A stretch of DNA of 64,000 nucleotides from Longimicrobium sp. (GCF_036388275.1 NZ_DASVSF010000089.1:62001-126000), one strand, 5' to 3'; shown: positions 1-8,230, counted from the first letter of the stretch. The notes: generated from the letters alone by a model not told the origin. Program-made: numbers and translations.

Positions 1-612
1 GCCGCCACGTCGGTGAGCACCGGGCACGAGGTCGTAGACGACTTCGATTCCGGGGCGCTGGACCGCTGGTTCACGTACCAGGGCCCGGGATCCACGGTAA
101 CGCGCACCGTGCCGCCGGGCAGCGAGGCGCATCGAGGCACGGCCGTTGACGAAGGATCGGGGTTGCGCGTGGACTACTCCGTCGCGTCCGGGAGCTGGGG
201 CGGCGTGGGCCGCTGGTACTCCGCGCCGCAGAACTGGAAGACGCGCACGGGCATCGGCAACACCGAGGGGATCGGCTTCTGGTACTACGGCAACGGGCGT
301 GACTTGAACGCCGGGGCCGGCGTGGTGGTTTCCGTCGAGCTGCAGGACAACCGGAGCGCCGACCCTGCGCTGCAGGGGGTGGACACGGCCGAGCGGTGGG
401 TGTTCAGCTTCCGCGACAACTTCATCGGGTGGCGCTACATCGACGTTCCGTGGACGGCGTTCTCGCGCGGCAGCTGGCAGCCGCACGCGTCCACCCCGAA
501 CGACGGGCTGACACTTACACAAGTGTGGGGGATCGTCTTCGCGCCGCAGACCAGCGCCAAGTGGTTCCGGTTGGACCAGTTCCGCCTGGTGCAGGACCGC
601 CCGTGGACCTGA
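1..612 (+). CDS. C-terminal part of a secreted carbohydrate-binding-like protein
   Basis: The reading frame is open from the first base, so this is the 3' end of a longer gene. A GTG at 13 is only an internal codon in my view. The 203 visible residues look like one galactose-binding-type beta-sandwich of the CBM11/CIA30-like kind: it opens with DDFDSGALDRWF, has GIGFWYYGNG in the middle, then FRDNFIGWRYIDVPW and ends with FRLDQFRL, the usual last strand of these domains. Such modules typically sit at the end of secreted glycoside hydrolases or surface proteins. The upstream catalytic or anchoring part is outside the window, so the enzyme class cannot be given. The fold family is fairly clear from the aromatic pattern; the substrate is unknown. 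Confidence 0.6.
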   Translation, partial: AATSVSTGHEVVDDFDSGALDRWFTYQGPGSTVTRTVPPGSEAHRGTAVDEGSGLRVDYSVASGSWGGVGRWYSAPQNWKTRTGIGNTEGIGFWYYGNGRDLNAGAGVVVSVELQDNRSADPALQGVDTAERWVFSFRDNFIGWRYIDVPWTAFSRGSWQPHASTPNDGLTLTQVWGIVFAPQTSAKWFRLDQFRLVQDRPWT

Positions 613-892
613 TCGGCTGAGGCCGGCACGCCCGGATCGCGGGTGGCTGGCGCGCCGCGCGCCGGGCGATTACAATCAAGGTGCCCCGAACCCGCACCGC
701 GGGATCGGGGTACCAGTTCCGTCCCGCCGCCGCCCGTTTGGGCGCGGGGGATGGAGGATCCGCGGCAAACGTCCGCGGATCCGCTGCGGTCCACGACAGC
801 CGGGACAATCCCGGGCTGCAGAAATGACCGCCGGCGGGGCGCCGACCACCAAGTCGCGCCGCGGACCGCGCGCCGGCAGCACAACCCGAACG

Positions 893-1162
893 ATGGACGA
901 CCGAGAACGCCTGCAGTGGCTCGTGGCCCAGGCCCGGCGCGGAAAGAGCACCTCCCGCGCGAACCTGTGGTCGATCACCTTCCTTCACGCCTCTCCCCTT
1001 CTCGCGGCATGCCTCCTGGCGCTGCTGCTGGGGCGCCCCGAAGTCGCGGCCGCCACGCTTGGGCTGGTGCTGCTTACCCTGGGGCTGGTTCGCACCGCGG
1101 TGCGGCCACGGCGCGTGATCATGGCTCCCGCCCGGCACCGGGCGGTGCGCTACGGGAGGTGA
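893..1162 (+). CDS. Small two-helix membrane protein
   Basis: An 89-residue protein begins MDDRERLQWLVAQARRGK; an upstream in-frame start at 824 would add 23 Arg/Thr-rich residues and is less likely. After a charged N-terminus there are two hydrophobic segments, roughly residues 24-43 and 47-66, followed by a basic tail, so it is probably an inner-membrane protein with both ends in the cytoplasm. No enzymatic motif is visible and I do not recognise the family. It stands alone between the carbohydrate-binding gene and the promoter of the next operon. The 280 bases before it hold no other convincing gene. Confidence 0.45.
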   Translation: MDDRERLQWLVAQARRGKSTSRANLWSITFLHASPLLAACLLALLLGRPEVAAATLGLVLLTLGLVRTAVRPRRVIMAPARHRAVRYGR

Positions 1163-1284
1163 GACGCAGCCACTGACAGGTCCCGGCGAATGATTCCGGG
1201 GACCGCCGGAACGGCTGGTCGATGCAGATAGACGGGTGGCCCTTCGATCGAGGGGCTGCCCGTTTCGATTTCCGTCCTGGACGT

Positions 1285-1313
1285 TTGACTCGCCTCGGCT
1301 CGCCGGGTAGAAT
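1285..1313 (+). promoter_or_regulatory. Sigma-70-type promoter of the thioesterase-to-rdgB operon
   Basis: TTGACT (1285-1290), a 17-base spacer and TAGAAT (1308-1313) make a near-consensus promoter. Transcription would start near 1320, about 37 bases before the ATG at 1357. It supports that ATG over the in-frame one at 1222, which lies upstream of the promoter. The genes that follow overlap or nearly touch down to 7806, so this may drive the whole run. Confidence 0.7.
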
Positions 1314-1356
1314 CGTCGGCGTTTCCGGCATCCATGGTCCCGAGCCCGCGCAGCGA

Positions 1357-1797
1357 ATGCCGCCCAGCCCGCAGTGGTGCACCGTGGAGTTCCGCGCACG
1401 GTACTCCGAGACGGACCAGATGGGGATCATCTACCACCCCAATTACCTTACCTGGTGTGAGATGGGGCGTACGGAGCTCATCCGGCAGCTGTGGAAGCCG
1501 TACTCGCAGGTGGAGCGCGACGGCGTGCTGCTGGCCGTCACCGACGCCACCCTGCGCTACCATGCGTCGGCCCGCTACGAGGACCTGGTGCGGGTGACGA
1601 CGACGCTGGAACAGGTCCGCTCCCGCGCCGTCTCCTTCACCTACCTGGTGGAGCGGGTGGAGGACGACGGCACCACCACGCGCCTGTGCACCGCGCGTAC
1701 GGGGCTGACGGCCATCGACCGCGCCGGCGCGCCGCGCAAGCTGCCGGCAGACCTGCTCGACGCCTTCCGCCGCGCCGCGGCCCCGGAGCCCGTATGA
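1357..1797 (+). CDS. Acyl-CoA thioesterase, YbgC/4HBT hotdog family
   Basis: A 146-residue single hotdog-fold domain, the normal length for the 4-hydroxybenzoyl-CoA thioesterase/YbgC family, which hydrolyses acyl-CoA thioesters in the cytoplasm. The diagnostic N-terminal segment is RYSETDQMGIIYHPNY, with the catalytic-loop Asp and the conserved HPNY, followed by YLTWCEMGRTELIR. The start is placed at the ATG at 1357 because the -10 box ends at 1313. In proteobacteria ybgC sits with tol-pal, which is absent here. The last codons overlap the next start (ATGA), so it is translationally coupled to the HEAT-cyclophilin lipoprotein. The natural substrate cannot be read from the sequence. Confidence 0.85.
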   Translation: MPPSPQWCTVEFRARYSETDQMGIIYHPNYLTWCEMGRTELIRQLWKPYSQVERDGVLLAVTDATLRYHASARYEDLVRVTTTLEQVRSRAVSFTYLVERVEDDGTTTRLCTARTGLTAIDRAGAPRKLPADLLDAFRRAAAPEPV

Positions 1798-3827
1798 AAA
1801 TCGTTTACGCTCTCGCCTTGGCCGCCGCTCCGCTCGCCGCCTGTGCACCCGCGGCCGGCAGAGGCACGTCCCAGCCCACGCCCTCCGCCGTCGCCCCGCT
1901 GCTGCGGCTGGAAGACCGCCGCGAATACGATCCGGCCGTCTTCCAGGCGGCGCTGGCGAGCCCCTCCGCGCCGCTGCGGCGCCGCGCCGCGCTGGCGGCC
2001 GGGCGCATCCGCGACCCTCGATCGATCGCCCCGCTCGGCGCGCTGCTGAGCGACGCCGACACCGCCGTCGTTGCCACCGCCGCGTTCGCTCTCGGGCAGA
2101 TCGGCGACACCGCGGCCGTGCCGCTGCTGGCGCCGCTCGCCGATCCCGCGCGCATCGCGGTCGCCCCGACGGTCGTGGGCGAGGCGGCGTACGCGCTGGG
2201 CAAGATCCGCCATCCGCAGGCCCGCGCCGCGCTGGAGCGGCTGCTGACGGATGCGCCGCGCGAAGGGGCCGGGGTGCGCGAGGCCGTGGGGATGGCGCTG
2301 CTGGCCATCTGGCGCCAGGGCCGCCCCACGCCCGTGGACGCGATCGCTCCCTGGCTGCGCTCGGCCGATCCCGAAATCCGCTGGCGCGCCGCCTACGCAC
2401 TCGCCCGGCGCGCGGAGCCGCGCGCGACGGCCGCGCTCTTTCCCCACGTCGGCGACGCCGATCCACTCGTCCGCTCCTTCGCCGCCCGCGGCCTGACCGG
2501 ACCGATGGCGGACTCGTCGGGGATCGGACGAACGGCGGCGCAGGACGCGCTCGTCCGTATCATCGCGAACGACGGGGCGTACGAGCCGCGGATCAACGCA
2601 CTCCGCTCGCTAGGGACCTTTCCCGGTCCGCGAACGCTGGCCGTGCTGAGCGCCGTCGCGGGAGTCCCCCGCAACGAGCACGAGTCCATCGCCGCGCTGG
2701 AATCCATTCAGCGGCTGGGCAGGGACGCGGCGTCGGCGGCCACCCTCCTGGGAGAGATTGCGCAGTCGAATTCGCGCCCCGTCTTCATCCGCCAGACCGC
2801 GCTCGCCGCGCTGGCGGACGTCGATTCCACCCGCGCGGCCGACGTGGCCCGCGGCCTGGAGACGTCGCCCGAATGGAGGCTGCGCGCCGCGGCCGTGCGC
2901 GCCCTCGTGGAGGCCGAGGGTCCGAGCAACAACCGCCTGATGACGTTCGCCGCAGACCCCGATCCGCGCATCGGGGCCGCGGCCATCGAGCAGGCGCTGA
3001 CGGCGGCCGGCGACAGCGTGGGACCCCTCCGCGACCTGCTGATGGCGGGACTGGCGCACCGGGACGCGATCGTTCGCACCAACGCGCTCGCCGGCCTGGC
3101 GCGCCTGGCAGACCCGGCGACGCTTCCCGCCGTGCTCGACGCCTACCAGCGCGCCCAGACCGACACGCTGAACGACGCGGCGCTCGCCGCCGTGGACGCG
3201 GTGGCGGCGATCGACAAGAAGCAGCCCGGCGCGGCCGCTCGATTCCTGGCCCGCTTCCCCCGCTCCGGCGACTACCTGGTCCGCCAGCGCGTGAACGCCG
3301 CCTGGGGCGACACGCTCACGGGCGCCTGGGGCGCGCCACTGCCCATCGAGACGAACCGGTCCCCAGCGGACTACGAGCGGATGGCCGAGGTGGAGCGGAG
3401 GGGCATCCGCCGCGCGACCATCGTCACCAGCCGCGGCGACATCCACCTGGAACTGTTCGGGGGCGACGCGCCGCAGACCGTCAACAGCTTCCTGTCGCTG
3501 GCCGCCAATGGGTTCTTCGACGGGCAGGAGTGGCCGCGCGTGGTTCCCAACTTCGTCATCCAGGGTGGCGACCCGCGCGGGGACACTTCGGGAGGTCCGG
3601 GGTACGTGATTCGCGACGAGCTGAATCGCAACCTGTACCTGCGCGGCACGCTCGGCATGGCGCTCTCCGGCCCCGACACGGGCGGAAGCCAGTGGTTCGT
3701 CACCCACTCGCCCCAGCCGCACCTGGACGCCACCTACACGGTGTTCGGACGGGTGGTGCGAGGGATGGAAGTGGCCGACCGCCTGCTGCCGGGCGACCGC
3801 ATCATTCGAATCCGGGAGAACCGTTGA
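1794..3827 (+). CDS. Lipoprotein with HEAT repeats and a C-terminal cyclophilin domain
   Basis: 677 residues. A signal peptide ends in a lipobox (LAAC, Cys at about residue 17), so the protein should be lipid-anchored outside the cytoplasm. Residues about 35-520 are a run of roughly 30-residue HEAT/PBS-lyase-like helical repeats (for example SPSAPLRRRAALAAGRIRDP). Residues about 538-677 form a peptidyl-prolyl cis-trans isomerase of the bacterial cyclophilin type: VTSRGDIHLELF, NSFLSLAANGFFDG, FVIQGGDPRGD and GSQWFVTHSPQPHLD are the hallmark segments. It probably helps fold or scaffold envelope proteins, and its location just upstream of an LptE-like lipoprotein fits this. Fusion of a HEAT solenoid to cyclophilin in a lipoprotein is unusual. 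Its stop overlaps the next start (TGATG). Confidence 0.85.
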   Translation: MKIVYALALAAAPLAACAPAAGRGTSQPTPSAVAPLLRLEDRREYDPAVFQAALASPSAPLRRRAALAAGRIRDPRSIAPLGALLSDADTAVVATAAFALGQIGDTAAVPLLAPLADPARIAVAPTVVGEAAYALGKIRHPQARAALERLLTDAPREGAGVREAVGMALLAIWRQGRPTPVDAIAPWLRSADPEIRWRAAYALARRAEPRATAALFPHVGDADPLVRSFAARGLTGPMADSSGIGRTAAQDALVRIIANDGAYEPRINALRSLGTFPGPRTLAVLSAVAGVPRNEHESIAALESIQRLGRDAASAATLLGEIAQSNSRPVFIRQTALAALADVDSTRAADVARGLETSPEWRLRAAAVRALVEAEGPSNNRLMTFAADPDPRIGAAAIEQALTAAGDSVGPLRDLLMAGLAHRDAIVRTNALAGLARLADPATLPAVLDAYQRAQTDTLNDAALAAVDAVAAIDKKQPGAAARFLARFPRSGDYLVRQRVNAAWGDTLTGAWGAPLPIETNRSPADYERMAEVERRGIRRATIVTSRGDIHLELFGGDAPQTVNSFLSLAANGFFDGQEWPRVVPNFVIQGGDPRGDTSGGPGYVIRDELNRNLYLRGTLGMALSGPDTGGSQWFVTHSPQPHLDATYTVFGRVVRGMEVADRLLPGDRIIRIRENR

Positions 3828-4513
3828 TGGCAGTTCGATACGCCGCGGCCGCGCTCGCCGTCATGGTGGCAGCCTGTGCCCCCGCGGCGACGTCCACCGC
3901 TCCGCCGCCCGGCCAGGCCGCGCCCGACCCCGCGCCGGTCGCCGCCCAGGCCATCCGCTCCACCACGCCCGCGTCGGCGCGGCAGGCGCAGTTCGGCTGG
4001 GAGCTGGACGAAGCCGGCGCACGCTTCCGCGGCCGCGGTACGGCGCGGTACGTGGCACCCGGCCGCTTCCGGCTGGACCTGTTCGGCCCGCGGGGGGAGA
4101 CGTACCTGGCCGCCGCGATGGTGGATGGGCAGATGCGCGTTCCGCCCCTGCTCCTGGAGCGCTTCCGCCTGCCCTCGCCGGCGCTGCTGTGGGGCGCCGT
4201 GGGCGTGGTGAACCCGCCGGCCGACGCGCGGCTGATGGACGCCTCCGTCAACGGGGACGTCACCACCCTTCGCTACGCGCTGGGCGACGACGTGCTGGAG
4301 TACCGCCTGCGCGGCGGGCGCCTGCAGACGGTTCGCCGCAACACGCGCGGCGGCGTGGCCGAATCGATCGACCTCGAACATTCCGAAGCGGGCAACCTCC
4401 AGAGCGCGCGCTACCGCGACTGGGCCGCGTACCGCTCGCTGAACCTGACCGTGGAGTCGCAGACCGATGTCACTGGCTTTCCCGAAGCGACCTGGAATCC
4501 GCCGGGCACTTGA
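3827..4513 (+). CDS. Outer-membrane-type lipoprotein, LolB/DUF4292-like
   Basis: 228 residues. It begins with a signal peptide and lipobox (MVAAC). After a Pro/Ala-rich linker (residues 20-50) comes a beta-rich region with FRGRGTARYVAPGRFRLDLF and a later DLEHSEAGNLQSARYRDW strand pair. This resembles the open beta-barrel of LolB/LolA or DUF4292 lipoproteins that bind hydrophobic ligands, but the similarity is by pattern only. It overlaps the upstream gene by one base and the downstream lptE-like gene by 47 bases, so the three envelope genes are one translational block. A function in lipoprotein or lipopolysaccharide transfer is inference. Confidence 0.6.
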   Translation: MAVRYAAAALAVMVAACAPAATSTAPPPGQAAPDPAPVAAQAIRSTTPASARQAQFGWELDEAGARFRGRGTARYVAPGRFRLDLFGPRGETYLAAAMVDGQMRVPPLLLERFRLPSPALLWGAVGVVNPPADARLMDASVNGDVTTLRYALGDDVLEYRLRGGRLQTVRRNTRGGVAESIDLEHSEAGNLQSARYRDWAAYRSLNLTVESQTDVTGFPEATWNPPGT

Positions 4514-5009
4514 CGCCGTCCTGCTGACGGCGTTCCTGGCCCTGCTTTCCGGCTGCAACTACAGCTTTACTGGCGGCGGGCTGCCGCAGCACATCCGGCG
4601 CGTGTACATCGAGCCGTTCGAGAACGAAACGCCGTACCCGGGGCTGGAAAGCCTTTTGCTGCGCGAGCTGCAGGACCGCTTTCCCGGCAGCCTGGGCGTG
4701 CGCCTGGCGTCGCAGTCCAACGCCGACGCCATCGTCCGCGGCAAGCTGAAGTCGGCCGAGGAGCAGACCACCAACATCAACCCCAACACCGATGCCTCGG
4801 GGCGCATCGGCCGGCTGGAGGCGCAGGTGCAGGTGAGCTTCGACGCCGAGATCTACGACGTGCAGAACGACCGGGTGCTCTGGCGCGGCAACGGAATCAC
4901 CGCGCTGGGCGCGTTCAACCCCAACACCGAGGACGTGGACGACGGCCGCCGCAAGGCGCTGCAGCAGGCGGTGCAGCGGCTGATCGAGGGAGCGCAGTCG
5001 CAGTGGTAG
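4467..5009 (+). CDS. lptE: LptE-family LPS-assembly lipoprotein
   Basis: 180 residues with a lipoprotein signal peptide (hydrophobic residues 15-27, lipobox LLSGC). The mature part carries the family pattern IRRVYIEPFENETPYPGLESLLLRELQ split over two strands and a helix, followed by a beta-strand that ends VLWRGNGIT and a C-terminal amphipathic helix. LptE plugs the LptD barrel and helps insert lipopolysaccharide in the outer membrane; members outside proteobacteria are divergent like this one. The heptose adenylyltransferase gene two positions downstream also supports a lipopolysaccharide-type outer membrane. The start lies 47 bases inside the preceding gene; no later start keeps the signal peptide. 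hemC starts seven bases before its stop codon ends. Confidence 0.75.
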   Translation: MSLAFPKRPGIRRALDAVLLTAFLALLSGCNYSFTGGGLPQHIRRVYIEPFENETPYPGLESLLLRELQDRFPGSLGVRLASQSNADAIVRGKLKSAEEQTTNINPNTDASGRIGRLEAQVQVSFDAEIYDVQNDRVLWRGNGITALGAFNPNTEDVDDGRRKALQQAVQRLIEGAQSQW

Positions 5010-5959
5010 CGCTTCGCATCGCTTCCCGCGGCAGCGAGCTGGCCCTGTGGCAGTCCCGCGCCGTGGAAGCCGCCCTCCGCGCCGCCGATCCGTCCCTCGA
5101 GGTGCGGATCGACGTCATCAGGACCACGGGCGACCGCATCCAGGACGTGCCCCTGGCCAAGATCGGCGACAAGGGGCTGTTCACCAAGGAGCTGGACAAC
5201 GCGCTCCTGGCCGGCGATGCCGACCTGGCGGTCCACTCGCTCAAGGACGTGCCCACCCGCCTGCCGGACGGCCTGGCCCTGGCCGCGGTGACCGTCCGCG
5301 AAGACCCGCGCGACGTAGTCCTTCTCGCCCCTGGGCGCACGGGGGGACTGGACGCGCTGCCATCCGGCGCGCGCGTCGGCACCAGCTCGCTCCGGCGCCG
5401 GGCACAGCTGCAGGCGCTGCGGCCGGAGCTGGAGGTGCTGGATCTGCGCGGCAACCTGAACACGCGATTGGCGAAGCTGGACCGCGGCGACTACGACGCC
5501 ATCATCCTGGCCGCCGCGGGGGTCCGGCGACTGGGCTGGGAGGACCGGATCTCCGAGTCGCTGGATCCCGGGCAATGGCTTCCCGCCGTGGGCCAGGGTG
5601 CGCTGGCCGTCGTCTGCTGCGAGGACCGCGCGGAGGTGCTCGACCGGCTTCGCGCCCTCCACGATCCCCACACCGCCGCCTGCACCACCGCCGAGCGCGC
5701 GCTGCTGCGGGCGCTGGAAGGCGGCTGCCAGGTGCCCATCGGCGCGCTGGGGCGGGTGGATGGAGACCGGCTCGTCCTCGACGGCCTGGTGGCGGACACC
5801 GACGGCACGTGCATCCTCCGCGTCCAGGAGTCAGGCCCGGTGGATGATGCCCAGGCGATCGGCCGGCGCGCGGCGGACGCGCTGCTGGCGCGCGGGGCGG
5901 GGGAGGTGCTGGCCGCCGTGCGCGCCCGCGCCGCCGCACCCGAGCCCGCGGCGCCATGA
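5003..5959 (+). CDS. hemC: Hydroxymethylbilane synthase (porphobilinogen deaminase)
   Basis: 318 residues, the usual length. The enzyme joins four porphobilinogen molecules into hydroxymethylbilane in tetrapyrrole synthesis in the cytoplasm. Diagnostic segments are RIASRGSELALWQS at the N-terminus, GDKGLFTKELDNALL, AVHSLKDVPTRLPDGL and GTSSLRRRAQL, which bind substrate carboxylates through arginines. The cysteine of ALEGGCQVPIGA carries the dipyrromethane cofactor. Translation starts with GTG and overlaps the lptE stop by seven bases. The C-terminal 40 residues are Ala/Arg-rich and end in the overlap with the next gene. No other heme gene lies in the window. Confidence 0.95.
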   Translation: MVALRIASRGSELALWQSRAVEAALRAADPSLEVRIDVIRTTGDRIQDVPLAKIGDKGLFTKELDNALLAGDADLAVHSLKDVPTRLPDGLALAAVTVREDPRDVVLLAPGRTGGLDALPSGARVGTSSLRRRAQLQALRPELEVLDLRGNLNTRLAKLDRGDYDAIILAAAGVRRLGWEDRISESLDPGQWLPAVGQGALAVVCCEDRAEVLDRLRALHDPHTAACTTAERALLRALEGGCQVPIGALGRVDGDRLVLDGLVADTDGTCILRVQESGPVDDAQAIGRRAADALLARGAGEVLAAVRARAAAPEPAAP

Positions 5960-6456
5960 CGCCCCTGGTGCACCCGGCGGACAAGGTGATGTCGCGCGAG
6001 GACGTGCTCCATCGCTTCGGTCAGCCGCGCTGCGGGCGCATCGTCTTTACCAACGGCGTCTTCGACATCCTTCACCGCGGCCACGTGGAGTACCTGTTCG
6101 CGGCCCGCGCCCTGGGCGACGCCCTCGTCGTCGGCCTGAACACCGACGACTCGGTCCGCCGGCTGGCCAAGGCGCCGGGGCGGCCCGTCAACCCGCAGGA
6201 AGACCGCGCGATGGTGCTCGCCGCGTTGGGGTGCGTGGACGCGGTCACCCTGTTCGACGAGGACACGCCGCACGCCATCATCACGGCGCTGATGCCGGAC
6301 GTGCTGGTGAAGGGCGGGGACTACACGGTCGATACCATCGTCGGGGCGCCGGAAGTGCTGGCCGCGGGAGGCAGGGTGGAGGTGATTCCGCTGATCCCCG
6401 GCCGGTCGACGACGTCCATCCTGGAACGAGCGAGAGGGGGAGGGGAGAGTGGCTGA
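5956..6456 (+). CDS. rfaE2: D-glycero-beta-D-manno-heptose 1-phosphate adenylyltransferase
   Basis: 166 residues, corresponding to the nucleotidyltransferase half of HldE. It activates heptose 1-phosphate with ATP to ADP-heptose for the lipopolysaccharide core. The nucleotide-binding signature is FTNGVFDILHRGHVEYL (GxFDxxHxGH type), followed by VVGLNTDDSVRRLAK, the PVNPQEDRAMVLAAL helix, DVLVKGGDYTVDTIVG and the C-terminal PGRSTTSILERA segment. The separate kinase half (rfaE1/hldA) is not in the window. The ATG overlaps the hemC stop (ATGA). The last eight bases overlap rph. Confidence 0.9.
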   Translation: MTPLVHPADKVMSREDVLHRFGQPRCGRIVFTNGVFDILHRGHVEYLFAARALGDALVVGLNTDDSVRRLAKAPGRPVNPQEDRAMVLAALGCVDAVTLFDEDTPHAIITALMPDVLVKGGDYTVDTIVGAPEVLAAGGRVEVIPLIPGRSTTSILERARGGGESG

Positions 6457-7171
6457 CGAGATGACCCGCGCGGACGGGCGAAGCCCCGGCGTGCTGCGGC
6501 CGGTGACGCTGGAACGCGGCGTGGGAATGTACGCCGAGGGATCGTGCCTGATCACCGCCGGGCGCACCAAGGTGCTGTGCACGGCGTCGGTCGAGAAGGG
6601 CGTCTCGTCCTGGCGAAAGGGGAGCGGCTTCGGCTGGGTAACGGCCGAGTACAGCATGCTCCCCCGCGCGACGAACACTCGCAACCGCCGTGAGCGCAAG
6701 GAAGTCGGCGGCCGCACGCAGGAGATCCAGCGGCTGATCGGTCGCTCGCTGCGCGCCTGCGTGGACATGGAGGCCATGGGCGAGTGGACCATCACCGTGG
6801 ACTGCGACGTTCTGCAGGCGGACGGCGGCACGCGCACGGCCTCCATCACCGGCGGCGCCGTGGCGCTTCACGACGCCTGCGCCTGGCTGGCGGACAAGGC
6901 CGGCCTCTCCACGTCGCCCTTCCAGCACTTCGTGGCCGCCATCAGCGGGGGGATCGTGGATGGCGTGCTGCTGCTGGACCTGGACTACTCCGAGGACAAG
7001 CGCGCCGAGGTGGATCTGAACGTCGTGGCGCGGGAGAGCGGCGGATTGATCGAGGTGCAGGGCACCGGCGAGCACGGCGACTTTTCGCCCGCCCAGCTCA
7101 CGCAGCTGGTGGAGCTCGCGTCCGGCGGCATCCGCCAGCTGAACGCGCTGCAGCGCGCCGCCCTGGCGTGA
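6449..7171 (+). CDS. rph: Ribonuclease PH
   Basis: 240 residues, typical for this phosphorolytic 3'-5' exoribonuclease, which trims the 3' ends of tRNA precursors. Recognised by RPVTLERGVGMYAEGSCLI, the FGWVTAEYSMLPRAT phosphate-binding region, RTQEIQRLIGRSLRA, TVDCDVLQADGGTRTASI and FVAAISGGIVDGVLLLDLDY with the catalytic acidic residues. It overlaps the rfaE2-like gene by eight bases and rdgB by four. The rph-rdgB pairing is common in bacteria. The nearby tRNA-Pro and tRNA-Arg lack an encoded CCA, so their 3' ends need this kind of processing. Confidence 0.95.
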   Translation: MADEMTRADGRSPGVLRPVTLERGVGMYAEGSCLITAGRTKVLCTASVEKGVSSWRKGSGFGWVTAEYSMLPRATNTRNRRERKEVGGRTQEIQRLIGRSLRACVDMEAMGEWTITVDCDVLQADGGTRTASITGGAVALHDACAWLADKAGLSTSPFQHFVAAISGGIVDGVLLLDLDYSEDKRAEVDLNVVARESGGLIEVQGTGEHGDFSPAQLTQLVELASGGIRQLNALQRAALA

Positions 7172-7806
7172 AGCTGCTCGTCGCCACGCGCAACGCCGGC
7201 AAGGTGAAGGAGATCCACGAGATCCTCGCCGGCGTCCCCGGGGTGAAGGTGGTCGGCCTCGCGGAGCTGAACGTCCCGGAGTCGCCCGATGAGGACGCGG
7301 TCGAGGCGTTCGACACGTTCGAGGAGAACGCGCTGGCCAAGGCGCGCTACTTCGTTGCGAAGACCGGCCTGCCCGCGCTTGCGGACGACTCGGGGATCTG
7401 CGTCGACGCGCTCGATGGCGCGCCCGGCGTGCGCTCGCGGCGCTTCGCCCCGATGGACGAGGCGCGCGGCGAGCGGCAGGACCAGGCCAACAATCGCCAC
7501 CTGGTCCAGCTCCTGGCGGAGGTGCCGGACGAGCGGCGGACGGCGCGCTACGTCTGCGCCGTCGCGGTCGCCTGGCCGGGTGGGGACGAGCTGGTGAGGA
7601 CGGGAACGTGCGAGGGCGTGGTCCTGCGGGAGCCGCGTGGCGCGGGCGGCTTCGGATACGATCCGCTCTTCTACATCGAGGACGAGGGGCGGACGTTCGG
7701 CGAGATCCCGGCGGGGCGGAAGCACGAGATCAGCCACCGCGGCCAAGCCTTGCGGGCGATCGCGCGGGCGCTGGCGGGGGTTGACGAAAGTGAAGGCGGG
7801 GCATAG
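7168..7806 (+). CDS. rdgB: XTP/dITP pyrophosphatase, HAM1/RdgB family
   Basis: 212 residues from a GTG that overlaps the rph stop. The enzyme removes non-canonical purine triphosphates (ITP, dITP, XTP) from the nucleotide pool. Motifs are KLLVATRNAGKVKEI at the N-terminus, TFEENALAKARYF, LADDSGICVDALDGAPGVRS (metal and base recognition), GFGYDPLFYIEDEGRTFGEI and the C-terminal KHEISHRGQALRAI. It lies last in the operon. Its final codons contain the -35 and spacer of the tRNA promoter, so transcription of the tRNAs starts within the gene's end. Confidence 0.95.
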   Translation: MKLLVATRNAGKVKEIHEILAGVPGVKVVGLAELNVPESPDEDAVEAFDTFEENALAKARYFVAKTGLPALADDSGICVDALDGAPGVRSRRFAPMDEARGERQDQANNRHLVQLLAEVPDERRTARYVCAVAVAWPGGDELVRTGTCEGVVLREPRGAGGFGYDPLFYIEDEGRTFGEIPAGRKHEISHRGQALRAIARALAGVDESEGGA

Positions 7807-7809
7807 GTT
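7781..7809 (+). promoter_or_regulatory. Sigma-70-type promoter for the tRNA pair
   Basis: TTGACG (7781-7786), a 17-base spacer and TAGGTT (7804-7809). Transcription would begin near 7816, five bases before the tRNA-Pro 5' end. The promoter overlaps the last codons of rdgB. Confidence 0.6.
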
Positions 7810-7820
7810 TTTCTTCTCGA

Positions 7821-7894
7821 CGGGGTGTGGCGCAGCCCGGTAGCGCGCCTGCTTTGGGAGCAGGAGGTCCTCGGTTCGAATCCGGGCGCCCCGA
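7821..7894 (+). tRNA. tRNA-Pro (anticodon TGG)
   Basis: A 74-base cloverleaf. The acceptor stem pairs 7821-7827 with 7887-7893 (one T-G wobble), discriminator A at 7894. The T arm is CTCGG-TTCGAAT-CCGGG, and the anticodon loop is TTTGGGA, giving TGG. CCA is not encoded. Confidence 0.95.
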
Positions 7895-7914
7895 TTGAAG
7901 CCGGAGCAGGACAG

Positions 7915-7988
7915 GCGCCAGTAGCTCAGTTGGATAGAGCAACGGCCTTCTAAGCCGTAGGTCGCTGGTTCGAGTCCAGCCTGGCGCG
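7915..7988 (+). tRNA. tRNA-Arg (anticodon TCT)
   Basis: A 74-base cloverleaf. The acceptor stem pairs 7915-7921 (GCGCCAG) with 7981-7987 (CTGGCGC), discriminator G at 7988. The T arm is GCTGG-TTCGAGT-CCAGC, and the anticodon loop reads TTCTAAG around TCT. CCA is not encoded. Its 3' end is the likely integration site of the neighbouring island; see the recombinase and the decayed copy at 8231-8260. Confidence 0.95.
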
Positions 7989-8000
7989 TACCCTAAGTTG

Positions 8001-8033
8001 AGCCCCCACCGTAACTTACGGAGGGGGCTTTTC
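8001..8033 (+). terminator. Rho-independent terminator after the tRNAs
   Basis: Two nested arms form one hairpin: AGCCCCC (8001-8007) pairs with GGGGGCT (8023-8029) and CCGTAA (8009-8014) with TTACGG (8016-8021), with one mismatched A-A pair between. It is followed by a short T run (8029-8032). It begins 12 bases after tRNA-Arg. Confidence 0.75.
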
Positions 8034-8176
8034 TGTTACTAGCGTCCATTTGAGCGGCTCCGTGCGCAAAATTGTGTGAACCAAATTGTAAAAACGCACC
8101 CTTAGATTCGTGAATGGGCTTCCCGAGAGCGGAACGGTATCCACATAAACACCGCGGCAAACCGTTCTCCCAACGT

Positions 8177-8185
8177 AGTTTACAT
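8177..8185 (-). repeat. TATGTAAACT-type motif, copy 1 (inverted)
   Basis: AGTTTACAT, the reverse complement of ATGTAAACT. The flanks (GT before, CTCC after) extend the likeness to the copies at 9705-9719 and 10030-10044. It lies downstream of the recombinase gene. Confidence 0.5.
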
Positions 8186-8230
8186 CTCCTTGTGCTACGC
8201 CGGTGGAGGCTTGTTGGCCTGCGGAAAACC

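Noticed and set aside
648..676. Promoter with TACAAT (671-676) before the small membrane protein
   Set aside because: The -10 is good but the hexamer 17 bases upstream (TGGCGC) is far from TTGACA, and the gene starts over 200 bases away.
1150..2466. 438-codon open frame on the minus strand under the thioesterase and HEAT-cyclophilin genes
   Set aside because: Arg/Ala-rich shadow of clear plus-strand genes.
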